Source: Phenylobacterium sp.
GTDB lineage: Bacteria > Pseudomonadota > Alphaproteobacteria > Caulobacterales > Caulobacteraceae
Direction of reading: 5' to 3'
Length of the DNA: 64,000 nt
Assembly (NCBI RefSeq): GCF_013911965.1
Contig: NZ_JACESE010000004.1
Coordinates: forward strand, 62,001-126,000
Shown: positions 53,962-62,707 of the stretch, piece after piece
Position numbering within the stretch: the first letter of the stretch is position 1
How the letters are laid out: each line of letters begins with the position of its first letter
Translations under genes and position numbers: made by a program
Notes under the pieces: model-generated
Seen by the model: the letters and a program-made list of their open reading frames with translations, nothing else
Databases searched by the model: none
What the model was told of the DNA's origin: nothing

Positions 53962-56310
53962 ATGGGCGCACGCGCAGGACTTGTGGCGGCCGTCGGACTG
54001 GCGGCGCTGGCGGCTTCGGCCGCGGCCGAACCCTCGCGCCTCGCGCGCTCCGTCGCGGGGCTGCAGGCGCCGGCGGAGATCCGGATCGACCGCTGGGGCG
54101 TCGCCCACATTTATGCGGGCAGCGTCCGCGACGCCCTCTTCCTGCAGGGCTACAACGTCGCCCGCGACCGGCTGTGGCAGATCGACCTGTGGCGCAAGCG
54201 CGGGCTCGGCCGTCTGGCGGAGGACTTCGGCCCGCAATACGTCGCCCAGGACCGGGCGGCGCGCCTGTTCCTCTATCGCGGCGACATGGACGCCGAATGG
54301 GCCGCCTATGGCCCGGAAGCCAAGGGCTACGCCGAGGCCTTCACGGCCGGGATCAACGCCTTCGTGGACGAGATCGAGCGCGGTGAGCGGCCCTTGCCGG
54401 AAGAGTTCGAGATTACGGGCGCGCGGCCGGCGCGCTGGGCGCCCGAGGAAGTGGTTCGCATCCGCAGCCATGGCCTGACCCGCAACGCCGCCGCCGAGGT
54501 CGAGCGGGCGCGGATCACCTGCGAGGCCGGGCTCGAAGCCAACGCCCTCAACCGCAAGCTCGAGCCGGCCCGCGAGATCGCCCTGCCCGAGGGGCTCGAC
54601 CCCTGCGCCATCCCCGCCGAGGTTCTGGCCGACTACCGGCTCGCCACCCAGTCGGTGAGCTTCGAGGCGGGCGAGGTGGTCGTCGCCGCGGCCGAGGATC
54701 TGCCGGCCGAAGCCATAGGCTCCAACAACTGGACCATCGCGCCCTCGCGCACCGCCACGGGGCGTCCGATCCTGGCCAACGACCCGCACCGGGCGCACGG
54801 CGTCCCGTCGCTGCGCTACATCGTGCACCTGGAGGCGCCGGGCTTCTCGGCCATCGGCGCCGGCGAGCCTGCCCTGCCCGGCGTGTCCATCGGCCACAAC
54901 GGGACCATCGCCTTCGGCCTGACCATCTTCCCGGCCGACCAGGAGGACCTCTACGTCTACGAAACCGATCCGGCGAACCCCGGGCGCTATCGCTATGGCG
55001 ACGGCTGGGAAGAGATGCGGGTCGAAGAGGAGACGATCGCCGTCCGCGGCGGCGAGCCCCACACGGCGACCCTGAAGTTCACGCGCCATGGCCCGGTGGT
55101 CTTCGAGGACGTCGCCAACCACCGCGCCTATGCGGTGCGCAGCGTCTGGGGCAGCCCGGGGACCTCGGCCTATTTCGGCTCCGCCGACTACATGACCGCG
55201 CGCAACTGGGACGAGTTCAAGAGCGCCATGAGCCGGTTCGGCGCGCCCAGCGAGAACCAGGTCTTCGCCGACACCTCCGGCCACATCGGCTGGATCGCGG
55301 CCGGGCGCGTGCCCGTGCGGCCCAACTGGGACGGACTGACGCCGGTGCCCGGCGACGGGCGCTACGAGTGGGACGGCTACCTGCCCGCCGACCAGCTCCC
55401 CAGCGCGTTCGATCCGGACCAGGGCTGGCTGGCCACGGCCAACCAGTTCAACCTGCCGCCGGGCTATGAGCGCCAGGTGAGCTACGAGTGGAGCAACGAC
55501 GCCCGCTTCACCCGCATCGCCGAGGTCCTGGCCGCCGACGACAGCGTCACCCTCGCCGACTCCATGGCCCTGCAGACCGACCCGACCAACGCCACGGCGC
55601 GGGAGATCCTGCCCCTGCTGGCGGGCCTCAGCCCCAGGGACGCCGAGGTCGCCTCCGCCGTCGCCCTGCTGCGCGACTGGGACGGCCGCGCCAGCGCCGA
55701 CAGCGCCGCAGCCGCGCTCTACGAGGTGTGGATCTTCAAGCATCTGGGCCGGGTCGCCGTGGCCAGGGCCGCCCCGGCGCCGGCCGCCCGCATCATCGGC
55801 TCCGGCGACCTGCCGGCCGTGACCGATTTCCTCGCGACCGCCGACGCCGCCACGCGGGACGCCATCCTGAGCGAAAGCCTGCAGGCGGCCTTCAGCGAGG
55901 TGCGGAACAAGCTTGGCCCCGACACCTCGGCCTGGCGCTGGGGCGACCTGCACCAGGCCCGGTTCGAACACCCGCTGAGCCCGCTCGTCCCGCAGGGCGA
56001 CCGCGAGCGGCTGGCCGTCGGGCCGGCGCCGATGTCGGGCACGATGCTGAGCCCGCTCGCGGCCACCTGGCGGGCCAGCGACTACCGCGTGGTGGCGGGC
56101 GGCTCCTTCCGCATGGTCCTGGACGTGGGCGAATGGGACAACAGCCGCGTGGTCAACACGCCCGGCCAGTCCGGCGATCCGGCCAGCCCGCACTACCGCG
56201 ACCTCTTCCCGCTGTGGGCCAAGGGCGAGTACGTGCCGCTGGTCTATTCCCGCCCGGCCGTGGAGGCCGCCACCGAGACGGTGATCGTCCTGACTCCCGC
56301 CAGCCGCTAA
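53962..56310 (+). CDS. Penicillin acylase family Ntn-hydrolase (acyl-homoserine lactone/penicillin acylase-like)
   Basis: The 782-residue precursor has a signal peptide (1-22), an alpha-subunit region with IRIDRWGVAHIYAGSVRDAL and GYNVARDRLWQIDLWRKRG, a spacer, and the autocleavage site at AEAIG|SNNWTIAPSR, where Ser254 becomes the N-terminal nucleophile of the beta subunit. Family sequence continues with ANDPHRAHGVPSLRYIVHLE, IGHNGTIAFGLT and NDARFTRIAEVL. The enzyme hydrolyses amides such as beta-lactam side chains or acyl-homoserine lactones; the latter is common in this subfamily. GGGAGG precedes the ATG. Confidence 0.92.
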   Translation: MGARAGLVAAVGLAALAASAAAEPSRLARSVAGLQAPAEIRIDRWGVAHIYAGSVRDALFLQGYNVARDRLWQIDLWRKRGLGRLAEDFGPQYVAQDRAARLFLYRGDMDAEWAAYGPEAKGYAEAFTAGINAFVDEIERGERPLPEEFEITGARPARWAPEEVVRIRSHGLTRNAAAEVERARITCEAGLEANALNRKLEPAREIALPEGLDPCAIPAEVLADYRLATQSVSFEAGEVVVAAAEDLPAEAIGSNNWTIAPSRTATGRPILANDPHRAHGVPSLRYIVHLEAPGFSAIGAGEPALPGVSIGHNGTIAFGLTIFPADQEDLYVYETDPANPGRYRYGDGWEEMRVEEETIAVRGGEPHTATLKFTRHGPVVFEDVANHRAYAVRSVWGSPGTSAYFGSADYMTARNWDEFKSAMSRFGAPSENQVFADTSGHIGWIAAGRVPVRPNWDGLTPVPGDGRYEWDGYLPADQLPSAFDPDQGWLATANQFNLPPGYERQVSYEWSNDARFTRIAEVLAADDSVTLADSMALQTDPTNATAREILPLLAGLSPRDAEVASAVALLRDWDGRASADSAAAALYEVWIFKHLGRVAVARAAPAPAARIIGSGDLPAVTDFLATADAATRDAILSESLQAAFSEVRNKLGPDTSAWRWGDLHQARFEHPLSPLVPQGDRERLAVGPAPMSGTMLSPLAATWRASDYRVVAGGSFRMVLDVGEWDNSRVVNTPGQSGDPASPHYRDLFPLWAKGEYVPLVYSRPAVEAATETVIVLTPASR

Positions 56311-56342
56311 ACGGGCAGGTGGGCGACCACCTTCCGGGTCAG

Positions 56343-56573
56343 TTAGGCGTCGATGCCCTCCATCATCGGCGTGGTCCTGCGCCAGGCCTGGAAGCCGCTC
56401 TGTGCGGCGGCCGGCGCCTCGTCCAGATCGCCGGGGGTCGCCACCGCCAGCCGGCCGATCACCGCCTCGTCCGCCGGCTTGACGATGTCGAGCCACTCGC
56501 CGCCCGAACCCGGGCGCCGCTCAGCGCAGCCTCGATCGCCGCGCTCAACGGGCCGGCTCCTTGGCCGCCGCAT
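56343..56573 (-). pseudogene. Aldehyde dehydrogenase N-terminal fragment
   Basis: A 76-residue frame contains WLDIVKPADEAVIGRLAVAT, then DLDEAPAAAQSGFQAWRRTTP. This is the start pattern of aldehyde dehydrogenases (vNPaTgevIg-v--a---Dld-AvaAA--AF--Wr-TtP). It stops within a few residues, before any catalytic or NAD-binding motif, between the acylase and the 2OG oxygenase. It is a decayed remnant; its 5' end overlaps the oxygenase stop by 29 bases. Probably not expressed. Confidence 0.5.
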
Positions 56574-57726
56574 CGGCCTGGTACTCGTTGACCGCCTTGC
56601 GCTTGAACGGGTTCTCCCTGTGGATCGGGAAGTCGATCTTCAGCTCGCCGCGGACGATCTTCTTGCGCAGGTGCTTGGCGCCGTGGACGCTGAAGCCCGC
56701 CAGGTGATCGCCGGCGACGATGCGGGTGTAGCGCGAGGGGTTATCCGCGGTGACGAACTGCGGCAGCGGCTCGACCACCACGTCGTAGTCCACCGCAAAG
56801 AACAGCGGCATCGAGAAGCGCTCCTTGCCGGTGTTCACCACCCGATGCTGGGTCGCCTTGAACCGCCCGTTGGTCCAGCCCTCCAGCAGATCGCCGACAT
56901 TGACGATGTAGGCCCCTTCGATCGGGGGCGCCTCCACCCACTCGTCGGCGGCGTTCATCACCTGCAGGCCCGGTCCGCCGGTGTGCAGGATGGTGAAACA
57001 CTCGAAGTCCGAATGGGCGCCGATGCCCAGATGGTCGTTGTCCATCGGCCGGTCGTTTTCGGGATAGTGCAGCAGGCGAAGCTGCGAGGGCGTCTTCCTG
57101 GTGCGCTCACGGAAGAAGTCGGGGTCGAGACCGAGGCGCTCGGCGAAGGCCTGGAACAGCAGGTCGCCGACATCGCGCACGGCGTCGTAATAGGCCATGA
57201 CCTCCTCCCGAAAGCCGGGGATCCAGTCGGGCCACTGGTTGGGCACCAGCATCAGGTTGCCGGCCTTGAAGTCCGGGTCGTCCTCGTCGATCTCGATGGC
57301 CAGGTCGAAGGCCGCGTGCAGGCGGGGCTTGGTCAGGTAGTCGTTGTCCGGGCTCGGCTCCACCAGCCGGTAGAGCTCCGGATCGCCGTCGTCGTCCTCG
57401 TCGGAGATCGGCGCCCAGCCGCGCGTGCCGGGCGAGTTGCGGATGTGCACCCTCTCGCGCAGCTCCCGCGGCGAATAGTGGAACTGGCGCGACAGCTCGT
57501 AGGTGCGGTCGATCAGCGCCTGCGGCACGCCGTGGTTCCGGATGTAGAAGAAGCCGACCGTCTCGCAGGCCCGGCCGATCTCGACCACGGTCGCCGCCTT
57601 CGCCTCCGCGTCGTCGCCGCGAAGGGCGGCGATGTCGATGACGGGAATCTCGGTGAAGGCCATCAGCTTGGCGCCCATGGCGCCCACCGATGTCGGCTCG
57701 GTCTGCGTCGCTTCGCCGGTGCTCAT
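56545..57726 (-). CDS. Isopenicillin N synthase-like Fe(II)/2OG oxygenase (paralogue 1)
   Basis: The 393-residue product has DIOX_N (EIPVIDIAALRGDDAEAK, VGFFYIRNHGVPQALIDRTY) and the 2OG-Fe(II)_Oxy core: HxD in LGIGAHSDFECFTILHTGGP (about residues 245-264), the distal His in FKATQHRV, and RxS in ERFSMPLFF. It lies divergent to a polyamine-type ABC operon with a palindromic site between, and a paralogue lies at the operon's other end. The pair may hydroxylate the transported compound, as inference. AGGAG is ten bases before the ATG at 57726. The giant frame running to 60156 on this strand is a shadow of the ABC genes. Confidence 0.87.
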   Translation of the reverse strand: MSTGEATQTEPTSVGAMGAKLMAFTEIPVIDIAALRGDDAEAKAATVVEIGRACETVGFFYIRNHGVPQALIDRTYELSRQFHYSPRELRERVHIRNSPGTRGWAPISDEDDDGDPELYRLVEPSPDNDYLTKPRLHAAFDLAIEIDEDDPDFKAGNLMLVPNQWPDWIPGFREEVMAYYDAVRDVGDLLFQAFAERLGLDPDFFRERTRKTPSQLRLLHYPENDRPMDNDHLGIGAHSDFECFTILHTGGPGLQVMNAADEWVEAPPIEGAYIVNVGDLLEGWTNGRFKATQHRVVNTGKERFSMPLFFAVDYDVVVEPLPQFVTADNPSRYTRIVAGDHLAGFSVHGAKHLRKKIVRGELKIDFPIHRENPFKRKAVNEYQADAAAKEPAR

Positions 57727-57855
57727 GCTTCGCGTCTCCTGGGCAGGGATGACACGGCCGACGCCTCGCGGCGGGCCGCGGCGGAAACCTTGTCGGAGAA
57801 CACGGCCGCTCGCGCGGCGGGATGGGCGAGGCCCGGAGGAAATCGGCTCCAGTAA

Positions 57856-57875
57856 TACGATTTGTTCAAATCGTA
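57856..57875. promoter_or_regulatory. Perfect 20-bp palindrome in the oxygenase/ABC divergent promoter
   Basis: Arms TACGATTTG (57856-57864) and CAAATCGTA (57867-57875) are exact reverse complements around TT. The site is AT-rich in GC-rich DNA, in the 288-base space between the oxygenase (start 57726) and substrate-binding protein (start 58015). The NikR-like ribbon-helix-helix protein encoded at the end of the ABC operon is the obvious candidate to bind it. Confidence 0.65.
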
Positions 57876-58014
57876 GTCGCGGCGCCCAAGGGCGGCGCCC
57901 AGCCGCCAAGCAATCGTGCGGCGCTCGCCAGCCGGCTCGCCCATCGCTTGCCAGCGACCGGTCGCCGGTATCGGCTCGAAGGGCCCGAGCGGGGCGGCGA
58001 GTACGGAGCTGGCG

Positions 58015-59136
58015 ATGCGTGGAACCGGTCGAGGCGGACTTTTCGGCGCCGGGACGCGCGCCGGCCAGCTGAACCGACGAGGCCTGCTCCTGGGCGCAGG
58101 GGCCGCCGGCCTCGCGGGTCTGGCGGCGGGATGTTCGGGCGGCGGCGCCGGCGGCGGGCGCAGTCTTCGCGTCTCCTCCTACGGCGGCAACTTCGAGCAG
58201 GCCCTGCGCGACCACGCCTATCCGGTCTTCACAGAGGCCACGGGCATCCGGGTGGATTCCATCCCCCAGCCGGCGGGCCTGCAGTTCCTGCTGCAGCTCA
58301 TCGAGGCCAACAGGGCCGGCCAGGCCCCGATGGACCTCTGCATCAGCGCGCCGGTGGACGTGATGCGCGGCGATGCCGCCGGGCTCTGGCGCACGCGCGA
58401 CGCCGCAGCCATCCCCAACCTCGCCAACCTGCCCGACGCCTATGTGAGCCGAACGCCGGAGGGCGTCGCCGCCGTCGGCTGCATCGGCTGGTACTTCACC
58501 ATGGTCACCGATCCGAAGGCGATCTCGCCCACGCCGACGAGCTGGACCGAGCTCTGGGCGCCGCAGCACCGCAACGCCTGGGGCCTGGCCGGCACGGGCG
58601 CCGGCCCGATGTTCGAGGTCACCGCCGCCACCTTCTTCGACGGGCCGCAGATGCTGACGTCCGAGGCGGGCATCCGCGAGTGCGTGGCCAAGATGGCCGG
58701 GCTGAAGCCCAACACCAAGCTCTGGTGGGAATCCGAAGGCAGCATGCAGACCGCGCTGGAGAACGGCGAGGTGCAGGGCGGCGTCTATTTCGCCGACGTC
58801 GCCGAGACCCTGCGGGCGAGCGGCGCCTCGATCGAGGTGGTCTTCCCGAAGGAGGGCCCCGTCATCGACTTCGGCAGCTGGTGCCAGCCGACGGCCTCGA
58901 CCAAGACGGCCGAGGCCGACGCCTTCATCGACTTCATGATCTCGCCGCAGGCGCAGGAGCTCATCGCCAAGCAGATGCACGCCCCGCCGCTGATCCGCGG
59001 CGAACTGCTCGACCTCGACCCGGCGACGCGCGCCGGGCTCGCCCTGCAGACCACGCCCATCGCCATCAACCTCGAGGCGCGCCGCCTGCACCTCGACCTC
59101 ATGGTCACCGAATTCAACAAGATGCTGGCGAGCTAG
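58015..59136 (+). CDS. PotD-like ABC substrate-binding lipoprotein (polyamine/guanidino-type)
   Basis: The 373-residue product has a twin-arginine-like signal, LNRRGLLLGAGAAGLAGLAAGC, with a lipobox Cys at about 39. A periplasmic binding fold of the spermidine/putrescine family follows: SLRVSSYGGNFEQALRDHAY, FTEATGIRVDSIPQPAG, GFIGWYFT-like VGCIGWYFTMVTDPKAIS. It captures the ligand for the three transporter proteins that follow. GGAG is before the ATG. Polyamine specificity is unproven; related proteins bind guanidino, amino-sugar or other compounds. Confidence 0.88.
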   Translation: MRGTGRGGLFGAGTRAGQLNRRGLLLGAGAAGLAGLAAGCSGGGAGGGRSLRVSSYGGNFEQALRDHAYPVFTEATGIRVDSIPQPAGLQFLLQLIEANRAGQAPMDLCISAPVDVMRGDAAGLWRTRDAAAIPNLANLPDAYVSRTPEGVAAVGCIGWYFTMVTDPKAISPTPTSWTELWAPQHRNAWGLAGTGAGPMFEVTAATFFDGPQMLTSEAGIRECVAKMAGLKPNTKLWWESEGSMQTALENGEVQGGVYFADVAETLRASGASIEVVFPKEGPVIDFGSWCQPTASTKTAEADAFIDFMISPQAQELIAKQMHAPPLIRGELLDLDPATRAGLALQTTPIAINLEARRLHLDLMVTEFNKMLAS

Positions 59137-59148
59137 GGAGCGACGGTC

Positions 59149-60198
59149 ATGTTCGGACTCGAACTGCGCGACCTGACCAAGGCCTACGGTTCGCAGCTTG
59201 CGGCCGACCATGTCTCCCTCGCCATTCCGCACGGCGAGTTCGTCTGCTTCCTCGGTCCCTCGGGCTGCGGCAAGACCACCGTCCTGCGCATGATTGCGGG
59301 CCTGGAGCCCCCCACCTCGGGCGAGATCCTGCTGAACGGCCGCGACATCACAGGCCAGCCGGCGAACGCCCGCCAGTTCGGCATGGTCTTCCAGTCGCTC
59401 GCCCTCTTCCCCCACCTGAGCGTCGGCGAGAACGTGGGCTTCGCGCTCAAGCTGCGCGGCTGGGACGCCCGCCAGCGCAAGGCGCGCGTGGAGGAACTGC
59501 TCGACCTGGTCCGGTTGCCGGGCCTGGAGAAGCGGGCGGTCAGCCAGCTCTCCGGCGGGCAGCGCCAGCGGGTGGCGATCGCCCGGGCGCTCGCCCAGGA
59601 GCCGCCGGTCTTCCTGCTGGACGAGCCCTTCTCGGCGCTCGACGCCAAGCTGCGCGAGGAGATGCAGACCGAGCTTCGCCTGCTGCAGCAGCGGCTGAAG
59701 ATCACCACCGTCCTGGTCACCCACGACCAGCGGGAAGCCATGTCCATGGCCGACTCGATCGTCGTCATGGGCGAAGGGAAGATCCAGCAGCACGGGCCGC
59801 CGGTCTCGATCTACAAGCAGCCGGCCAACCGCTTCGTCGCCGACTTCATCGGGGCCAGCAACCTGCTGCCCGTCGAGGTGCTCGACGCCCACACCGTCCG
59901 CTACGGCGCCACGCCGCTGAAGGTCGGGGCGACCGGACTGCCCGCCGCCGGCCCCGCCACCCTGGCCATCCGGCCGGAGGACATACTGATCAGTCCGGCC
60001 GCCGGCGGCGGCTGCAACGAGGTGTCCGGGATCATCAAGCTGGTGCGCGACATGGGCGCCTATGTGGAGGTGCGCGTCGACTGCGAGGGCGGCGACATCC
60101 TGGGCGTCGTCCAGCCCCGCGACTGGATCGGCGCGACCCACGGCGACCGGGCCCATGTTCGTCTTCCGGCCGAACGCTGCCGGGTGCTGGCCGGATGA
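59149..60198 (+). CDS. PotA-like ABC transporter ATP-binding protein
   Basis: The 349-residue product has Walker A GPSGCGKTTVL, Q-loop VFQSLALFPH, signature LSGGQRQRVAIARAL, Walker B VFLLDEPFSALDA and switch VTHDQREAM. A C-terminal TOBE domain (about 245-345; AIRPEDILIS) is typical of polyamine and sugar importers. It powers the two permeases that follow. Its TGA overlaps the PotB-like ATG (ATGA). Confidence 0.95.
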   Translation: MFGLELRDLTKAYGSQLAADHVSLAIPHGEFVCFLGPSGCGKTTVLRMIAGLEPPTSGEILLNGRDITGQPANARQFGMVFQSLALFPHLSVGENVGFALKLRGWDARQRKARVEELLDLVRLPGLEKRAVSQLSGGQRQRVAIARALAQEPPVFLLDEPFSALDAKLREEMQTELRLLQQRLKITTVLVTHDQREAMSMADSIVVMGEGKIQQHGPPVSIYKQPANRFVADFIGASNLLPVEVLDAHTVRYGATPLKVGATGLPAAGPATLAIRPEDILISPAAGGGCNEVSGIIKLVRDMGAYVEVRVDCEGGDILGVVQPRDWIGATHGDRAHVRLPAERCRVLAG

Positions 60199-61091
60199 GC
60201 GCCGTCGAAGCCCCCTTCGCCCTTTCCGCGCCGGCCGATCGGCAAGGCCGCGACCGCTGGGTGCTGACCGGCCTGCTCGCCGGGCCGGCCCTCTATATCG
60301 CCCTGATGGCCGTGGTCCCGGCCTTTCTGATGGTGCAGATCAGCCTGGCCCATCGCGACGTGGGCGGCCTCTGGTCGCCGGGCTTCGAACTGACCCAGTA
60401 CCGCCAGCTCGCCACGCCGCTCTTCGCGCGCGTCATGGGCTTCTCCCTGCTGCTGGCCGCCAGCGGAGCGGCCATATGCGTGGCGCTCGCCTTCCCCGCC
60501 GCCTATTTCATCACCCGCATGAGGCGGCGCGCCCAGGTCGCCTGGCTCGTCTTCCTGCTCGGATCGCTCTCCCTGTCGGAAGTGCTGATCGTCTTCGCCT
60601 TCCAGGTCCTGCTCTCGACCAGCGGCTCACTGGCCGGCGCGCTCACCGCCGTCGGCCTGCTGGCGCCGGGCCAGTCGCTCTATCCCAACTTTCCGGCGGT
60701 CCTGACCTGTCTCGTCTATCTGCTGCTGCCCTATGTGATCCTGTTCTTCTATCCGGCGCTGTCCCAGCTCGACCCGGAGGTGGAGCAGGCCGCGGCCACC
60801 ATGGGCGCCTCGCGCCTGACCACCTTCGCCACCGTGATCGCGCCGATGATGCGGGGCCAGATCCTGACCGGCGTGCTGCTGGTCGTCATCTTCACCTTCG
60901 GCGCCTATCTGACGCCCCTGGTGCTCGGCCGCCCGCCGCAGTGGACCATCGCCATCCACATCAACAACGCCGCCATGGCCGCGGGCAACGTTCCCCTGGC
61001 GGCCGCCTACGCCGTGGCCGTGGTGGCCTTCATGGTCGCCCTGCTCGCCCTGACCCGGATCCTGTCGCGCCGCCCCGAGGCCGCCGCATGA
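60195..61091 (+). CDS. PotB-like ABC transporter permease
   Basis: The 298-residue product has six helices and the EAA motif (EVEQAAATMGASRLTTFATVIAP, near residue 195) of polyamine-type permeases, plus a periplasmic loop around LAHRDVGGLWSPGFELTQYR. It forms the transport channel with the next gene. Both its start and its end overlap neighbours by four bases (ATGA), so the three genes are translated together. Confidence 0.93.
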   Translation: MSAVEAPFALSAPADRQGRDRWVLTGLLAGPALYIALMAVVPAFLMVQISLAHRDVGGLWSPGFELTQYRQLATPLFARVMGFSLLLAASGAAICVALAFPAAYFITRMRRRAQVAWLVFLLGSLSLSEVLIVFAFQVLLSTSGSLAGALTAVGLLAPGQSLYPNFPAVLTCLVYLLLPYVILFFYPALSQLDPEVEQAAATMGASRLTTFATVIAPMMRGQILTGVLLVVIFTFGAYLTPLVLGRPPQWTIAIHINNAAMAAGNVPLAAAYAVAVVAFMVALLALTRILSRRPEAAA

Positions 61092-61900
61092 GGATCGATT
61101 TCGGGACGCTCGCCCGCCGGGGATTCCTCGGCCTGATCGCCCTCTTCCTGGCCGCGCCGCTGATCGTCGTCGTCTCGGTCTCGTTCAACGACACCCGGCG
61201 CATGAGCTTCCCGCCCACGGCGTTCAGCCTGCGCTGGTATGAGGCCTTCTTCGGCGACCATGGCTGGATGTCCTCGCTGGAGCGCTCGCTGACCATCGCC
61301 GCGCTCGCCGCCGCCGTCGCCGTTCTCGTCGCGCTGCCGATCACCTACGCCATCTGGCGCTACCAAGCGCGCGTCGCCCGGGCCCTGGCCGGCGTCGGCG
61401 CGGCCCTCTTCCTGATACCGGGCGTGGTGGCCGCCCTGATGCTGTCGGCCTTCTGGGGCGTCACCGGCCATGTCGGCCGGCTGGAGAATGTGGTGCTGAG
61501 CCACGCCATCGTCCTGCTGGGCATTCCGCTCTCCCTGCTCAGCGTCGGCTTTTCGGCCATCGACAAGGCCCAGGTGGAGGCGGCCCACACCATGGGCGCG
61601 CGGGATTCCGACGCCTTCCGGATGGTCGTCCGCCCCGCCATGACGCCCTACATCCTGTGCGCCTTCGTCTTCGTCTTCGTGCTCAGCATCAACGAGTACC
61701 TGATCGCCTACATGGTCGCCGGCTTCACGGTTCAGACCCTGCCGATCCGGATCTTCGCCAACATGCGCCAGGGCTACGAGCCGACCATGTGCGTGGCGGC
61801 GGTGATCTTCATGACGCTGGGCTTCGCGGCCTTCATCCTGATGTCGAAGCTCGCCGACCTGCCGCGGCTGATGGGCCGCACCCGACCCCTGGAAGCCTGA
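61088..61900 (+). CDS. PotC-like ABC transporter permease
   Basis: The 270-residue product has six helices, an EAA loop (QVEAAHTMGARDSDAFRMVVRPAMTP, about 160-186) and the PotC-type opening LIVVVSVSFNDTRRMSFPPT with FSLRWYEAFFG. It is the second permease of the transporter. An unknown protein gene follows after 18 bases. Confidence 0.93.
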   Translation: MRIDFGTLARRGFLGLIALFLAAPLIVVVSVSFNDTRRMSFPPTAFSLRWYEAFFGDHGWMSSLERSLTIAALAAAVAVLVALPITYAIWRYQARVARALAGVGAALFLIPGVVAALMLSAFWGVTGHVGRLENVVLSHAIVLLGIPLSLLSVGFSAIDKAQVEAAHTMGARDSDAFRMVVRPAMTPYILCAFVFVFVLSINEYLIAYMVAGFTVQTLPIRIFANMRQGYEPTMCVAAVIFMTLGFAAFILMSKLADLPRLMGRTRPLEA

Positions 61901-61918
61901 GCCGGAGGACCAAGAAGC

Positions 61919-62707
61919 GTGCCCGTTCCCCCCGAGGTCACCGGCGTCTGGCGCCGCGAGCGGATCACCGCGCCGGGCGGATACCTGGACGACACCACCC
62001 GCGTCTGCTGGGTGCAGTCGTTGTCCTGGTACGGCGATATCCGGGTGCGCGCCGACGCGCCCCGCAGACCCGGCGCGACAAGCTTCGCCGACTATTCCGA
62101 CGCCGAACTGGTCGAGCTGGCGCGCACCCAGGGCTTCGCGGGCCAGCTGACTGTGACGCCGCAGATGTGCGCCTGGCGGCGCGACCTCGACTACCAGCCG
62201 CCCGGCCCCGTCCCGGACGAGGGGACCTGGACGCTCGACGGCGACGTCCTCGTCGAAGGCGGCATCCATGCCGAATACGAGGAGATCTGGCGTCTGGAGC
62301 CGGAGAGCGGCGGCCTGCGCGCCGCCTTCGCCCGCGCGGGCGGCCCGGGCCTGCTGGTCATCGCCGGCGACCACTTCCTGATGATGCGCGGCCGCGGCGC
62401 GCCGTTGGCGGGCGAGTCGCTGGCGGCGCTCGTGGAGGCGGAGCTCGCCGCCGGGCGGCGCAGCGCGGCCGAGGACCTGCTGTCCATGCCCATCGCCTAC
62501 GGGCGGATCGGCGAGCGCTGGCGGATCAGCCTTTCGACGCTTCCCTGGCTGGAGGGCCGCAGTCTCTGGAACGCGCCGCCGGAACTGCACGGCGGGCGGC
62601 TGAGGCTCCCGGACGGAGAGACCTGGTCCCTGCTGGAGGCGGATGCGCCGCCCGATCGGCTGGCCGCGCTCTTCGCCCTGGCCACGACCGAAGATGAGCC
62701 GCTATGA
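61919..62707 (+). CDS. Unknown protein of the ABC operon (beta-rich, lipocalin-like pattern)
   Basis: The 262-residue product starts at GTG 61919, behind GGAGGA. It shows two repeated halves, each with tryptophan-rich strands (GVWRRERITAPGGYLDDTTR, WTLDGDVLVEGG, then WRISLSTLPWLEGRSLW). That pattern is seen in two-barrel proteins such as the fungal HRI1 family, a resemblance only. No signal peptide. Its ATGA overlap with the NikR-like gene and place in the operon suggest a cytoplasmic partner, perhaps ligand-sensing or a modifying enzyme. Unknown. Confidence 0.7.
   Translation: MPVPPEVTGVWRRERITAPGGYLDDTTRVCWVQSLSWYGDIRVRADAPRRPGATSFADYSDAELVELARTQGFAGQLTVTPQMCAWRRDLDYQPPGPVPDEGTWTLDGDVLVEGGIHAEYEEIWRLEPESGGLRAAFARAGGPGLLVIAGDHFLMMRGRGAPLAGESLAALVEAELAAGRRSAAEDLLSMPIAYGRIGERWRISLSTLPWLEGRSLWNAPPELHGGRLRLPDGETWSLLEADAPPDRLAALFALATTEDEPL

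Noticed and set aside
50573-57726. A possible ethylene producer-receptor pair: the ETR1-like kinase with the IPNS-like oxygenase as ethylene-forming enzyme
   Set aside because: The oxygenases lack the sequence features I associate with ethylene-forming enzyme and match general IPNS-like proteins; distance and operon structure give no link.
56545-60156. 1203-codon minus-strand frame joining the oxygenase to a long upstream part
   Set aside because: Only the last 393 codons match the oxygenase. The rest is antisense to the PotD-like and PotA-like genes.
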